Shown piece by piece: positions 47,129 through 55,694 of a stretch of 64,000 nucleotides of DNA; positions within the stretch are counted from its first letter, which is position 1; each line of letters starts with the position of its first letter. The notes beneath the pieces are model-generated. The model had not been told where the DNA came from. It did not search any database and saw only the letters and a program-made list of their open reading frames with translations. A program made the translations under genes and the position numbers. This DNA is from Jiella endophytica (lineage in GTDB: Bacteria; Pseudomonadota; Alphaproteobacteria; Rhizobiales; Rhizobiaceae): the NCBI RefSeq assembly GCF_004519335.1, contig NZ_SOZD01000003.1:605367-669366 (forward strand), read 5' to 3'.

Positions 47129-48925
47129 TTAAAGCGGCGAAGGCATCAGGCAAATCGCCAGGCCGAGGGCGCCGAGGAGCGCCCTTTTCCACGGCGGCGA
47201 TGGCGAGATCAGCCCGAAGGACAGGCACCAGAGGCCGATGGCGATCTGCAGGAAGGCTGCGAAGGCGGCGAGCGGGCGGTCGGCGAGATGGATGATCGAC
47301 GGATTGAAGATCATCGCCAGCGGAATGACGTAGAGCCCGACCCCGAGCCGCATCGCCGAGGCGGCGACCTTCAGCCAGTTTTCCCCGGCCATGCCGGCGG
47401 CGATGAACACGGCGCCGCAGACCGGCGGCGTGATGGTCGAGAGCAGCGCGAACCAGAAGACGAAGAGATGGGCGAGCAGCGGCTCGATGCCGAGATGCTG
47501 GAGCGCCGGCCCGGCCACGGTGACGCAGATGACATAGGCGGCGGTGGTCGGCACCTCCATGCCGAGAAGGATGCAGGCGAGCGCCGTCAGGAGCAGCGCC
47601 GGGACGAGCGATTCGCCGGCAAGCGCCAGGATCGCCGAGGTCACCTTCACCCCGAGCCCGGTCATGCCGAGGACGCCGACGACGATCGAGGCGCAGATGA
47701 TGATCGCGGCGATCACCGCGATCTGCCGCCCCGCCTCCATCGCGGCGACCGCCGCCCGCTGAAGGAAGCGCCGCGGCGAAAAGCTGAAGGCCGCATCGAA
47801 GAACAGCAGGATCACGCCTGCGAGGATGGCGAGACAGGCAGCATATTGCGGCGTCACGCCGGCGCCGAACATTGCATAGAGGAGGACGCTGAAGGGCACC
47901 AGGAAGAACAGCGTGGTGATCACCACCAGCCGCGGCTTCGGCCGGTCGGCATCCTCCATCGCCGCGAGGTCGTAGCGCCGGGCGAAGAGATCGATGCCGA
48001 TCCAGACCGTCAGGAAATAGAGGATCGCCGCCGGCAGCGCCGCGAGGATGATCTCGCCATAGGGCGTGCCGGTGAGCTCCACCATGACGAAGGCGCCGGC
48101 GCCCATCAGCGGCGGCATGATCTGGCCGCCCGAGGAGGCGACCGCCTCGACGGCGCCCGCCAGCGCCTTCGGATAGCCGAGCCGCTTCATCGCCGGGATG
48201 GTGACGGCGCCGGTCGAGGCGACGTTCGCCGAGGCCGAGCCGGAGATCGAGCCGAACATCGCCGAGGAGAGCACCGAGACCTTGCCCGCGCCGCCCCTCA
48301 GGCGCCCGGCCGCCGCCGAGGCGAGGTTCATGAAGCCCTGCCCCGCCTCGCCGGCATTCAGCACCGCGCCGAGAATGACGAAGATCGCGACGATCGACAC
48401 CGACACCCCGGTGAGCGAGCCCCAGAGGCCGCCCTCGGTGATGGTCATCGTCCCGAGGAAGCTGGCGAGCGGAAAGCCGGGATGGCCGTATTCGCCGGGA
48501 ATGTACTGGCCGAACAGGCCATAGGCGAGGCAGGTCGCGGCCACCAGCGGCAGCGGCCAGCCGATCGAGCGGCGGGCGGCCTCCAGAGCGACGGCGACAA
48601 GCGCGATGGCGATGGCGAGCTGCAGCGGCGTGTCGAGAAAGCCGTACTGGTCCGACAGAGCGTCGGCATTCAGCGCCACATATAGGCAGCCGATCTCGCC
48701 GATGGCGAGGAACAGCCAGCCGGAGAGAGCGTCGAGCCGCGAGCGGGCGGCGAAGACGAACAGCCAGGGCAGCGCCAGCGCCATGTGCAGCGGCCGGGCG
48801 ACCAGCGCCGGCACCAGCCCGGAAAACACCAGCGCCAGATGGAAGGCGACGGAGACGACGCCGAGCCCCTGCCAGACGAGGCGCCGGGGCGCCGAAACCC
48901 CGGCGTCGGCGGTTGTGAGACTCAT
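47129..48925 (-). CDS. TAXI-type TRAP transporter permease, fused small and large membrane subunits
   Basis: A 598-residue polytopic membrane protein with some 14-17 hydrophobic segments. It fuses a DctQ-like N-terminus to a DctM-like channel: [59 protein letters not shown] is the signature of the 4TM/12TM TRAP permeases. It imports a carboxylate or related solute with Na+ or H+ using the binding protein encoded upstream (49111-50076). TAXI systems often take up C4-dicarboxylates or glutamate-like solutes; the substrate here is not known. Confidence 0.9.
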   Translation of the reverse strand: MSLTTADAGVSAPRRLVWQGLGVVSVAFHLALVFSGLVPALVARPLHMALALPWLFVFAARSRLDALSGWLFLAIGEIGCLYVALNADALSDQYGFLDTPLQLAIAIALVAVALEAARRSIGWPLPLVAATCLAYGLFGQYIPGEYGHPGFPLASFLGTMTITEGGLWGSLTGVSVSIVAIFVILGAVLNAGEAGQGFMNLASAAAGRLRGGAGKVSVLSSAMFGSISGSASANVASTGAVTIPAMKRLGYPKALAGAVEAVASSGGQIMPPLMGAGAFVMVELTGTPYGEIILAALPAAILYFLTVWIGIDLFARRYDLAAMEDADRPKPRLVVITTLFFLVPFSVLLYAMFGAGVTPQYAACLAILAGVILLFFDAAFSFSPRRFLQRAAVAAMEAGRQIAVIAAIIICASIVVGVLGMTGLGVKVTSAILALAGESLVPALLLTALACILLGMEVPTTAAYVICVTVAGPALQHLGIEPLLAHLFVFWFALLSTITPPVCGAVFIAAGMAGENWLKVAASAMRLGVGLYVIPLAMIFNPSIIHLADRPLAAFAAFLQIAIGLWCLSFGLISPSPPWKRALLGALGLAICLMPSPL

Positions 48926-49110
48926 GCCGCCGCTCCGGGGCTGAATTCAGCCCGGACGCACCGGGAAGGCGCCGGTCGGCAGGGGTCGAAGGTGCGGAAG
49001 AGGAACACGGGCGGACGGGTACGCGGCAATGTGAGGAATGGCAGGTCGCCCCGCCCGATTCGATGGTCACCGGCATGGCGGCGGAACGACGCCCGCCGCC
49101 ATGCGAAAGC

Positions 49111-50076
49111 TTACTGTTTCAGCGTGTCCGGCACGGCGACGCCCGCCTCCTCGTAATAGCGAAGGGCGCCCGGGTGAAGCTTCACCCCGCCCTCGGCGAG
49201 GAGTTCCGGATCGACCGCTTTCCACCAGCGCGATTCGCCGGCGAGCGCTGCCTTTTCCTCCCAGAATGTCTTGGTCAGGAGATAGGCGGTGTCGTCGCTC
49301 ATCGCCGTCGTCGAGAAGGCGAAGACCGGCAGCGAGGTGGTGACCGTGTCGGTATCGACCCCGGCATAGGTGCCGGCGGGGATGACCTGGCGGCTGCGGC
49401 CGGTCTTCTCGACCTCGGCGTCGCTCAGGGACAGAAGCGCGATCGAGCCGCCGGCGGACGCCTCGATGACGTTCGGCGCCGGGAAGGATCCGGCGGTGAC
49501 GAAGCCGTCGATCTGGCCGTTCTTCAGCGCATCGGCGGCATTGCCGAGTTCGGCGTCGGCGACGGTGACGGAATCCTTCAGGCCGAAGAGATCGAGATAT
49601 TTCTCACCCTCGGTGGCGCCGAAGCTGCCCTTGCCGAGAAGGATGGTCTTGCCCTTGAGGGCGGAGAGGTCGTGCGCCTCGCCGCCACCGGCGACGATGA
49701 AATGCATGGTCAGCGACGGGATCGGGAACAGCGCCCGGATCTCGGCAAAGCGCGGATTGGGCCGCTTTTCGAAGGGGCCCTTGCCGGCAGCCGCCGCCGA
49801 GACCAGCCCCGGCGGGGCGGTGAAGACGTAGTTGCCGGCGCGCGCCGCGGCTTCCATGACGTTCTGGACCGAGCCCTGGCTCTCCTCGACGGTGAGGATC
49901 GCCTCGCCCTTGCTGCCTGCCTTCACCGCATTGGCGAGCTCGACGCCCATCTGGTAGTAGGACGTGCCGCTTTTCGCCGATTTGTAGGCGATGCGCTCCT
50001 CGGCGCCGGCGGTTCCGCCGAGCGCGACGAGGACGGCGAGACTGGCCGCAAGGCCCGCGACGATCGTTGTCTTCAT
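49111..50076 (-). CDS. TAXI family TRAP transporter solute-binding protein
   Basis: A 321-residue periplasmic binding protein with a signal peptide ([25 protein letters not shown]). [55 protein letters not shown] and [27 protein letters not shown] are TAXI-family landmarks, as is [29 protein letters not shown]. Start ATG 50076 is chosen as signal start; the longer frame is open to 50292. It precedes the fused permease on the same strand with a 185-base gap, which is longer than usual for a TRAP operon. Confidence 0.9.
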   Translation of the reverse strand: MKTTIVAGLAASLAVLVALGGTAGAEERIAYKSAKSGTSYYQMGVELANAVKAGSKGEAILTVEESQGSVQNVMEAAARAGNYVFTAPPGLVSAAAAGKGPFEKRPNPRFAEIRALFPIPSLTMHFIVAGGGEAHDLSALKGKTILLGKGSFGATEGEKYLDLFGLKDSVTVADAELGNAADALKNGQIDGFVTAGSFPAPNVIEASAGGSIALLSLSDAEVEKTGRSRQVIPAGTYAGVDTDTVTTSLPVFAFSTTAMSDDTAYLLTKTFWEEKAALAGESRWWKAVDPELLAEGGVKLHPGALRYYEEAGVAVPDTLKQ

Positions 50077-50188
50077 TTTCTGGTTTCCTCCCCCTGATGC
50101 CGCGGCTTCGGGCCGCCTTTCGAGAGCGCCGCGCCCAAAGGACGCGCGAAGGACGCTCCAACTCCTTGGATCGACGCATCCAGCGGTT

Positions 50189-50224
50189 CGAAAATCGATT
50201 CCGATTGTCCGGCCGATGCCGTCG
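50189..50224 (+). repeat. Palindromic repeat element, left copy
   Basis: The 36-base arm is the reverse complement of 50422-50456 over about 32 positions with one 3-4 base replaced segment. Outward it carries gcatc/gatgc-like ends, so each copy can form its own hairpin. The unit resembles the palindromic intergenic elements of rhizobia with a gaaaa...ttttcgg core. Confidence 0.6.
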
Positions 50225-50421
50225 TGCCGCCCTGTCTCGGCGGCGCGCCCCGGCTTGTCAATCCTTTGGCGGCTGCCGGCGGGCGCCGACAAGCCCCCCG
50301 GCGCCCGGCTGCTCGCTGGGCGCGATCAAGTCCGGGTCGCTCGCCGCCATTCGCCGCGACCGTGGCCCGGCGCGCCGGCCATGTCATCCGCCGGCCGGTG
50401 GGCAGCGAAGCCACCCACTCC

Positions 50422-50456
50422 CGACGGCATCGGCCCGAAATCGGAATCGATTTTCG
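50422..50456 (-). repeat. Palindromic repeat element, right copy
   Basis: Inverted partner of the left copy, about 200 bases away, with cgacggcatcggcc and aatcggaatcgattttcg shared. Its own dyad extends to cgatgc at 50466-50471, pairing with gcatcg near 50427-50432. Confidence 0.6.
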
Positions 50457-50715
50457 GAAAGCACGATGCGGTGAATGAGCTGGCGCGGTCTTTATGCGTC
50501 CTGCCGGACCTAAGACGCGCCAGCCGGCCGGCGCGCCGGCCACTTCGAGCCCGCAGCATTTTGGCGCAGAGCAGCCGCGGGGCAGGCAGGGCTTCGAGAC
50601 GGCCGGATGCCGGAAGATTGCAGATCGATGACGAAAGGGTGCTTGCAATCGCAGCCTCGAGCGGCTACCTAGCGCGCCAACGAGGACGGCCATTCGATCG
50701 TCGCTCGCTTCAAGG

Positions 50716-50792
50716 GCGCCCGTAGCTCAGCTGGATAGAGCACCAGACTACGAATCTGGGGGTCAGAGGTTCGAATCCTTTCGGGCGCGCCA
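50716..50792 (+). tRNA. tRNA-Arg (anticodon ACG)
   Basis: Full cloverleaf of 77 bases including encoded CCA: acceptor gcgcccg/cgggcgc, D-arm with agctcagctgga, anticodon stem ccaga/tctgg around loop ctacgaa (anticodon acg, read after A-to-I conversion for CGN codons), and T-arm ggttcgaatcc. A37-like purine follows the anticodon. It stands alone on the plus strand; no integrase gene or duplicated 3' end was seen nearby. Confidence 0.97.
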
Positions 50793-51478
50793 TTCTTTTC
50801 AATGACTTGATGCGATACCATGCAGCCTGCGCAGCCTGATGGGCTGCGGCGGCATTCCGCCGAACGTCGGGAGCAAGTCCCGTCGGCTGGCGCGCCGCCT
50901 TACTGCCGGCGAAACATCCCTGGTCTCGACAGGCACCGGGAAAGACCGGTGACCCTTTCGCGCAGATGGCGCACGAGACCGGTGCAACGCAGTCACCGGG
51001 CGGCCCTCTCGGGGCGACCTTTACGCGAGGGAATTTCTTCGACGTCGCAGCCAACTCGCTGAAGCAGCCAGTTCACCGAGCGAGCTCGGCGCCCTTTCCG
51101 GCACGCCCTTGAATAAGCCGTATGGCGTGTGGCGGACGTCTTTGACGTCAGCCAGTCTGGGCGTCTATCGTTCTATAAGATGATTATCTTTCTACCATAT
51201 GATTCCCGGTCGCGTCGGGCCGGCGGACCTCACCTTGCAGATCGCGCAGATCGCCGCTTCCCGACAATCTGCACAGTCCCTCGCCCGGCGAGTGATGCAC
51301 GACACAGCGCGCCGCGACGGGCGGCCGTACATCTGATCCAGCATTCACCGGGACAGCTTGGCCCGGTGCCGGGCCCGAGACGCGGGCCTGCCGCCAAGAC
51401 GCCGTGGCTTCGGCCACACCGCCCGATCCGGCTTGCCGGACCAGATCTCGTCAGCTCACTTGCAGAGGAACCCGTCCC
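50793..51478. other. Intergenic region between tRNA-Arg and the isonitrile synthase-like gene
   Basis: 686 bases with no convincing gene. Features: a hairpin caccgg-gaaaga-ccggtg (50934-50951), a dyad at 51130-51154, and a distinctly AT-rich stretch (51165-51215, ttctataagatgattatctt) typical of a promoter. The downstream half probably drives the 51479 gene. Confidence 0.45.
51130..51154. promoter_or_regulatory. Inverted repeat upstream of the isonitrile synthase-like gene (candidate operator)
   Basis: tggcggacgtc-ttt-gacgtcagcca forms an 11-base dyad with one mismatch and a 3-base centre; each half also contains the self-complementary gacgtc. It contains a ttgacg -35-like box (51142-51147) and lies about 325 bases before the start codon, next to an AT-rich tract. 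Likely binds a dimeric regulator, identity unknown. Confidence 0.5.
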
Positions 51479-52672
51479 ATGAACTACAGCGCACCGTCCT
51501 ACATCGACGTTGGCCGCGATGGCGAAGCCATCAGCGACGCTCGGCTCAGCTTCATCGACGCATGGCCCGAGGAGGATCCCCGCCTTCAGCCCCAGAGGTC
51601 GCGGCCGGCCGGACCGGAAGACGAGAAGATGGTCGCCGAATGCGTCCATATCCGCCGCCTCGACTGGGAGGCCTTCCAGAAGAAGACCGCCGACAAGCCG
51701 GTTCACGAGCGCGTCTTCGACCTGATCAACCACCGCACGATCCAGTTCAACTCCCGCAGCCGCTTCGCCGAGAGCGAGATCTGGAAGGGCCGGATCCAGG
51801 ACGCGGTCGAGAAGGGCGAGCCGGTCTCGATCCTGCTGCCGGTCTTCTGCGTCATCCGCAATCCGGTGAAGCGGCTGCAGCTCACGGTGCCGACGACTGC
51901 CGAGGAGGTCTCGCTCCGGCACATGGCGAACATCGCCGAGATGATCCGCCAGATCTATCCGGCGGGAGCCGTCTTCCATCTGATCACCGACAGCACCTTC
52001 TACGGCCTGCCCTTCGGCGTCACCGCGGTCGAGGCGCTCCACTATGTCGAGCTTCTGCGCAAGATGGTCGAGAAGATCGGCTGCACCGACACGATCAAGC
52101 TCTACGACATGGCGCAGATCCTGTCCGGCCGCTTCGAGGAGTTCCAGCAAAGCTTCGAGCACTGGTCGGCGCGCTTTCACGCCGATCCCTTCGCCGACGG
52201 GCTCAGCCCGGAATCCTACGACGTCTGGCTGGCCAGCATGGCGGCGAGCATCAACACCGCCAAGCGCCAGCTGGACTATGACGCGCTTCGCCAGCAGTTC
52301 AGCGGTTCGGGCGCCGGCGAGGCGACCGACGAGCTGCAGCGCAGGGCGCGGGCGGGGCTCGCCGAATATAGGGCGCTGAAGGCCGCCGCGGCGGACCTGA
52401 AATGGGAGGAGCAGTTCTTCCCCAATTCGGTGCGCGCGACGATCCACACCAAGGGCATCCCCGTCCTCGGCCTGCGGCTCTATCCGGAGTACAAGCTCAG
52501 ATCGAACCTCCTGCCCTATCACGGCATCGGCGTCGTCCGCTTCGGCCCGAAATACCAGCTGCACTACATGACCGTCGAACCCGAGATGTTCGTCTGCGGC
52601 CGCAGCGAGTTCACCCGCATCACCGACGAAAACGGCTACACGCTGCATTATCTGGAAGACCGCCCCGCGTGA
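51479..52672 (+). CDS. Putative isonitrile synthase (PvcA/IsnA/Dit1-like), 397 aa, solitary
   Basis: A 397-residue soluble protein. The segments VSILLPVFCVIRNPVKRLQLTVPTTAEEVSLRHMANIAEMIRQIYPAGAVFHLITDSTFYG (116-176) and RATIHTKGIPVLGLRLYPEY...LLPYHGIGVVRFGP (319-358) match the layout of the Dit1/PvcA family (L-Tyr or L-Trp isonitrile synthases), which build an isonitrile on the amino nitrogen with ribulose 5-phosphate. I recall this pattern from family members rather than a computed match. The ATG 51479 has agaggaacc ahead; the longer frame has none. Normally a PvcB/IsnB-type 2-oxoglutarate oxygenase follows; none is present here, so the product may differ. No close neighbours on the strand. 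Confidence 0.65.
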   Translation: MNYSAPSYIDVGRDGEAISDARLSFIDAWPEEDPRLQPQRSRPAGPEDEKMVAECVHIRRLDWEAFQKKTADKPVHERVFDLINHRTIQFNSRSRFAESEIWKGRIQDAVEKGEPVSILLPVFCVIRNPVKRLQLTVPTTAEEVSLRHMANIAEMIRQIYPAGAVFHLITDSTFYGLPFGVTAVEALHYVELLRKMVEKIGCTDTIKLYDMAQILSGRFEEFQQSFEHWSARFHADPFADGLSPESYDVWLASMAASINTAKRQLDYDALRQQFSGSGAGEATDELQRRARAGLAEYRALKAAAADLKWEEQFFPNSVRATIHTKGIPVLGLRLYPEYKLRSNLLPYHGIGVVRFGPKYQLHYMTVEPEMFVCGRSEFTRITDENGYTLHYLEDRPA

Positions 52673-52750
52673 CGGAGCATGGGGACGGCGGGCGGCCGCA
52701 GCTGCCGCCCGCGTTTGGACCTCCCACCAAAATTCCCGTGCCTCCGCTCG

Positions 52751-52775
52751 CCCCCGCCGGCTCCCCCGGCGGGGG
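52751..52775. terminator. Hairpin after the isonitrile synthase-like gene
   Basis: cccccgccgg / ccggcggggg with loop ctccc, 78 bases after the stop codon. No T-run follows, so it is a candidate rather than a firm terminator. Confidence 0.45.
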
Positions 52776-52867
52776 CTTCGGCTTGTCGGCCGCCTGCCGC
52801 GACGCCGCCACCGCCGATCAACGGCGCGGGCGCTACAGCATCGGCCTGAAATCGGGATCAGGCTTTC

Positions 52868-52935
52868 AGCTCAAGTCCTTTGTTTACGCAGCGGATTTTA
52901 CGAAAACCGACATCCGCTTTTCGATCCGATGCTCT
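52868..52935 (-). repeat. Degenerate rhizobial-type palindromic intergenic repeat
   Basis: Read on the minus strand it goes agcatcggatcgaaaagcgg..tcggttttcgtaaaa..gcgtaaacaaagg, resembling the widespread Hyphomicrobiales intergenic unit of the form gcatgat-ccgaaaa-ccggttttcgg-gatcatgcg, followed by aaacaaag. Identified from memory of the motif, with several mismatches. It overlaps the region just after the GntR gene stop. Confidence 0.45.
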
Positions 52936-53707
52936 ATGAGGCGGCGTCGTGGTGGCGCGCGATCAGACGATCCTGGACGTGCTGCAGATGCCGGCGCATG
53001 GCGTTCGCCGCCGCCACCAGGTTGCGGTCTTCGATGGCGTCGACGATGGCGTCGTGATCGGCGAAGCTGTGATGGTCGGGCGGCGGAACGGTCTGTTCGC
53101 TGCGCAGCCGGCCCCAGACCACCGTGCGCCGCACCGCGTTGATCGTGTCGAACACGGCGAGCAGCAGGGCGTTGCCGCCGGCCTCGGCGATCGCCCGGTG
53201 CAATCGGTTGTCCCAGTTCTCGTAGTGGCGCCAGGTCTCGGCGAGGCGGGAATTCTCGGCGCAGTGCCGCAAGGTGGCGATGTCCTCCGCCGTCGCGTGC
53301 AGCGCCGCCTCCCGCGCCAGTTCCGGCTCGATCACCAGCCGCGCCCGCATCACCTCGGCCGGATTGGTCTGCTTGGCGATGACCGCGACGCTGTCGATCT
53401 CCGCGACCGGGCGGGTGCCGGTGAAGGTGCCCTTGCCGACATGGCGCCACAGCTCCCCCTGCTCCTCCAGGACGGCCAGCGCCTTGCGCAGGTCGCCGCG
53501 CGAAACGCCGAGGCTTTCGCAGAGATCGCGCTCCGGCGGCAGGCGCGAATTGGCCGCATAGTCCTGCTGCGCCAGGAACGCCCGCAGCTGGACGAGGGCG
53601 CTGCGGCCGCCGTCGCGCTCGTCGGCGGCATGGCCCGCCTGCCGGTCTTCACCGCCGCCAGCGGCGAAGTCGAGCGATGCCGGGCTAGGCGATGCTGAAT
53701 TGGACAA
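52934..53707 (-). CDS. GntR/FadR family transcriptional regulator
   Basis: A 257-residue FadR-type repressor. The winged helix is RSALVQLRAFLAQQDYAANSRLPPERDLCESLGVSRGDLRKALAVLEEQGELWRHVGKGTF. The FCD ligand domain has ENWDNRLHRAIAEAGGN and SFADHDAIVDAIEDRNLVAAANAMRRHLQHV with the expected metal-binding Asp/His pattern. It starts with TTG (53705-53707), since in-frame stop codons bar earlier starts and aaggtggaa is well placed. It is divergent from the NitT-type transporter genes, which it probably represses; a palindrome gacaattgtc overlaps its start. Confidence 0.88.
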   Translation of the reverse strand: MSNSASPSPASLDFAAGGGEDRQAGHAADERDGGRSALVQLRAFLAQQDYAANSRLPPERDLCESLGVSRGDLRKALAVLEEQGELWRHVGKGTFTGTRPVAEIDSVAVIAKQTNPAEVMRARLVIEPELAREAALHATAEDIATLRHCAENSRLAETWRHYENWDNRLHRAIAEAGGNALLLAVFDTINAVRRTVVWGRLRSEQTVPPPDHHSFADHDAIVDAIEDRNLVAAANAMRRHLQHVQDRLIARHHDAAS

Positions 53708-53712
53708 TTGTC
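53703..53712. promoter_or_regulatory. 10-base palindrome overlapping the gntR start (candidate operator)
   Basis: gacaattgtc is a perfect palindrome between the divergent gntR gene and the ABC transporter operon. Further half-site-like copies (accaat...attgg) lie in 53731-53762. FadR-type regulators bind short dyads in such positions. Confidence 0.45.
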
Positions 53713-53830
53713 GATTCCACCTTGATCATTGAACCAATATGCCTTAACCAATTCGACATTGGCAAGAGAACGACCCGTCAAGAGGTCGATTGAGGCACCC
53801 CTCGAATCGAACGCCATTGGGAGGAACATC

Positions 53831-54820
53831 ATGGGTATATTGGAGCGCGCGGCAAAGGCCGTCGCGACGGGGCTCGTCGTCGCGACGATCGGTCTCGGCA
53901 GCAGTGCCGCCTTGGCGCAGGAAAAGGTTCGCGTCGCCCTCGGCGACGTCGTCAGCGTCGAGACGCTGGCCTTTCTGGTCGCCCTCGACCGGGCCAAGGA
54001 CAAGGGGCTCGACTACGAGCTGACCTCCTTCGCCGAGGAGGAGCTGGCGATCCAGGCGCTGGTCGGCGGCCAGGCGGATATCGGCGTCGGCACCCCCTAC
54101 ACCATCATCCAGAAGGCCAAGGTGCCGCTGCGCGCGGTGTTCCAGATGTCGCGGCTGGTGTTCTTCCCGGTCGCCGCCAACAAATACCAGAGCTGGAAGG
54201 ATCTGGACGGCCAGCCCTTCACCTTCCATGCGCGGGGCACCGGGACCGAGGCGATCGGCGACATCATCGCCGCCAAGGAGGGCATCAGCTTCGGCCAGCG
54301 CTCCTACGTGCCGGGATCGGAAAACCGCATCATCGCGATGATGAACGGCACGATCGACGCCACCATCGTCGATCTCGCCAACAAGAACCTCTTGATGGCA
54401 AAGGCCGGCGACAAGTTCCATGTCCTGCCCGGCCTCGACGCCAAGCCGAGCGACGAGTTGGTCTTCGCCTCGCAGAAATGGCTGGACGAGAATTCCGACA
54501 AGGCGGACATCCTCGTTACCGAACTTCTGCGCACCTGGCAGGAGATGAACGACGATCCCTCGATCATCGAGACCGAGCGCGAGAAGCGCAATCTTCTCGC
54601 CGACCAGCCGAAGGAGATCCTCGACGAGGTGACGCCCTTCTACAAGGAAGGCGTCGAGAACGGCCTGTTCGATCCGCAGGGCGGCATGGACGCCGCTAAG
54701 GCCGACTTCGACTTCTACACCAAGGCGGGGCAGCTCGAAGGGCCGGCCGACAGCCTGAAGGTCGAGGACTTCTGGGATCTCGAACCCCTGAAGCACGCCG
54801 CAGAGCAGCTCGGTGGCTGA
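53831..54820 (+). CDS. ABC transporter substrate-binding protein (NitT/TauT family)
   Basis: A 329-residue periplasmic binding protein. Signal MGILERAAKAVATGLVVATIGLGSSAALA cut before QEKVRVALGD; then SVETLAFLVALDRAKDKGLDYELTSFAEEELAIQALVGGQADIGVGTPYTIIQ, characteristic of the SsuA/NMT1-like proteins. Start: ATG 53831 behind gggaggaac. First gene of an operon with a permease, an ATPase, a second permease and a fumarylpyruvate hydrolase-like gene. These systems carry sulfonates, nitrate, pyrimidine precursors or aromatic acids; ligand unknown here. Confidence 0.88.
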   Translation: MGILERAAKAVATGLVVATIGLGSSAALAQEKVRVALGDVVSVETLAFLVALDRAKDKGLDYELTSFAEEELAIQALVGGQADIGVGTPYTIIQKAKVPLRAVFQMSRLVFFPVAANKYQSWKDLDGQPFTFHARGTGTEAIGDIIAAKEGISFGQRSYVPGSENRIIAMMNGTIDATIVDLANKNLLMAKAGDKFHVLPGLDAKPSDELVFASQKWLDENSDKADILVTELLRTWQEMNDDPSIIETEREKRNLLADQPKEILDEVTPFYKEGVENGLFDPQGGMDAAKADFDFYTKAGQLEGPADSLKVEDFWDLEPLKHAAEQLGG

Positions 54821-55694
54821 GCATCCGAACCAGCTTGAGGTGGAGCCGGCAGGCTTCGCCCTTGCCCGGGAGCGATCTGCCGGAGGGCCGTCCCGCAAGG
54901 GGGCCCTCCTCGATCGCAGGCCGGGCGCCGCCACCCGCTTCTTCACCCATCCGGTGACGCTTCGGATCGTCTCGGCGGCGGCGCTCTGCCTCGCCTGGCA
55001 GTGGGCGGGAACGGTACCGATCAGCCCGGCCTTTCCGACCTTCACCGAGACCATGGCCGCCCTCTGGGCGATGCTCGCCGACGGCTCGCTCTTCGCCGCC
55101 TTCGCCATCACCCTGCAGCCGCTCCTCATCGGCCTGGTCGTCTCGGCGATCCTCGGCGTCGCGGTCGGCGTCGCGATGGGTCTCGACGAAAGGGCGGAAT
55201 GGTTCGCCTCGCCGATCTTCATCGTCGCCCAGGCGGCGCCCCTCGCCGCGCTGATTCCGCTGATCGTCTTCGCCTACGGCATCGGGCTGACCTCGAAGAC
55301 GCTGGTCGTCTGCATCATGGCGATGCCGGTGATCGTCCTGAACTCCTTCGCGGCGGTCCGCCATACGCCGGTCTCTTTGACCGAGATGGGCCGCTCGTTC
55401 CTGGCGCCCCGCCGCAAGGTGATCAGCCGGATCATCCTGCCGGCGGCGAGCCCGGTGATCTTCGCCGGCCTTCGTCTCGGCTGCGCCTCCGGCTTCATCG
55501 GCGCGATCCTCGCCGAACTGCTGATCACGCCGACCGGCGTCGGCGATATCATCACCTACAGCCGCTCGATCGCCGACTACCCGTCGATGTATGCGGCAAT
55601 CCTCTCGATCATCGTCTTCTCCGTCGTCTTCATCGAGGCGATCGAACAGGCGGAAGTCATCCTGTTTCGTCCCGAAAAGCGAGCTTCGCCGTGA
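54813..55694 (+). CDS. ABC transporter permease (NitT/TauT family)
   Basis: A 293-residue inner-membrane permease with about six helices and the cytoplasmic EAA loop (SLTEMGRSFLAPRRKVISRIILPAASPVIFAGLRLG). It starts at GTG 54813, overlapping the binding-protein gene by eight bases, and its stop overlaps the ATPase start (gtga at 55691-55694). Distinguishing feature: a charged 45-residue cytoplasmic N-terminal extension. The two permeases of this operon are probably a heterodimer. Confidence 0.88.
   Translation: MAEHPNQLEVEPAGFALARERSAGGPSRKGALLDRRPGAATRFFTHPVTLRIVSAAALCLAWQWAGTVPISPAFPTFTETMAALWAMLADGSLFAAFAITLQPLLIGLVVSAILGVAVGVAMGLDERAEWFASPIFIVAQAAPLAALIPLIVFAYGIGLTSKTLVVCIMAMPVIVLNSFAAVRHTPVSLTEMGRSFLAPRRKVISRIILPAASPVIFAGLRLGCASGFIGAILAELLITPTGVGDIITYSRSIADYPSMYAAILSIIVFSVVFIEAIEQAEVILFRPEKRASP

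Larger units (their letters stand above)
50077..50715. other. Intergenic region with inverted repeats between the TRAP binding protein and tRNA-Arg
   Basis: 639 bases holding no convincing gene. Its striking content is two inverted palindromic repeats (see 50189-50224 and 50422-50456) plus the promoter of the TRAP unit on the minus strand. Composition is GC-rich in the middle and more AT-rich within the repeats. Confidence 0.5.

Noticed and set aside
50716..50792. Possible genomic island boundary at tRNA-Arg
   Set aside because: No integrase, no duplicated tRNA 3' end and no transposase found in the window, so an integrated element is not supported despite the unusual neighbours.
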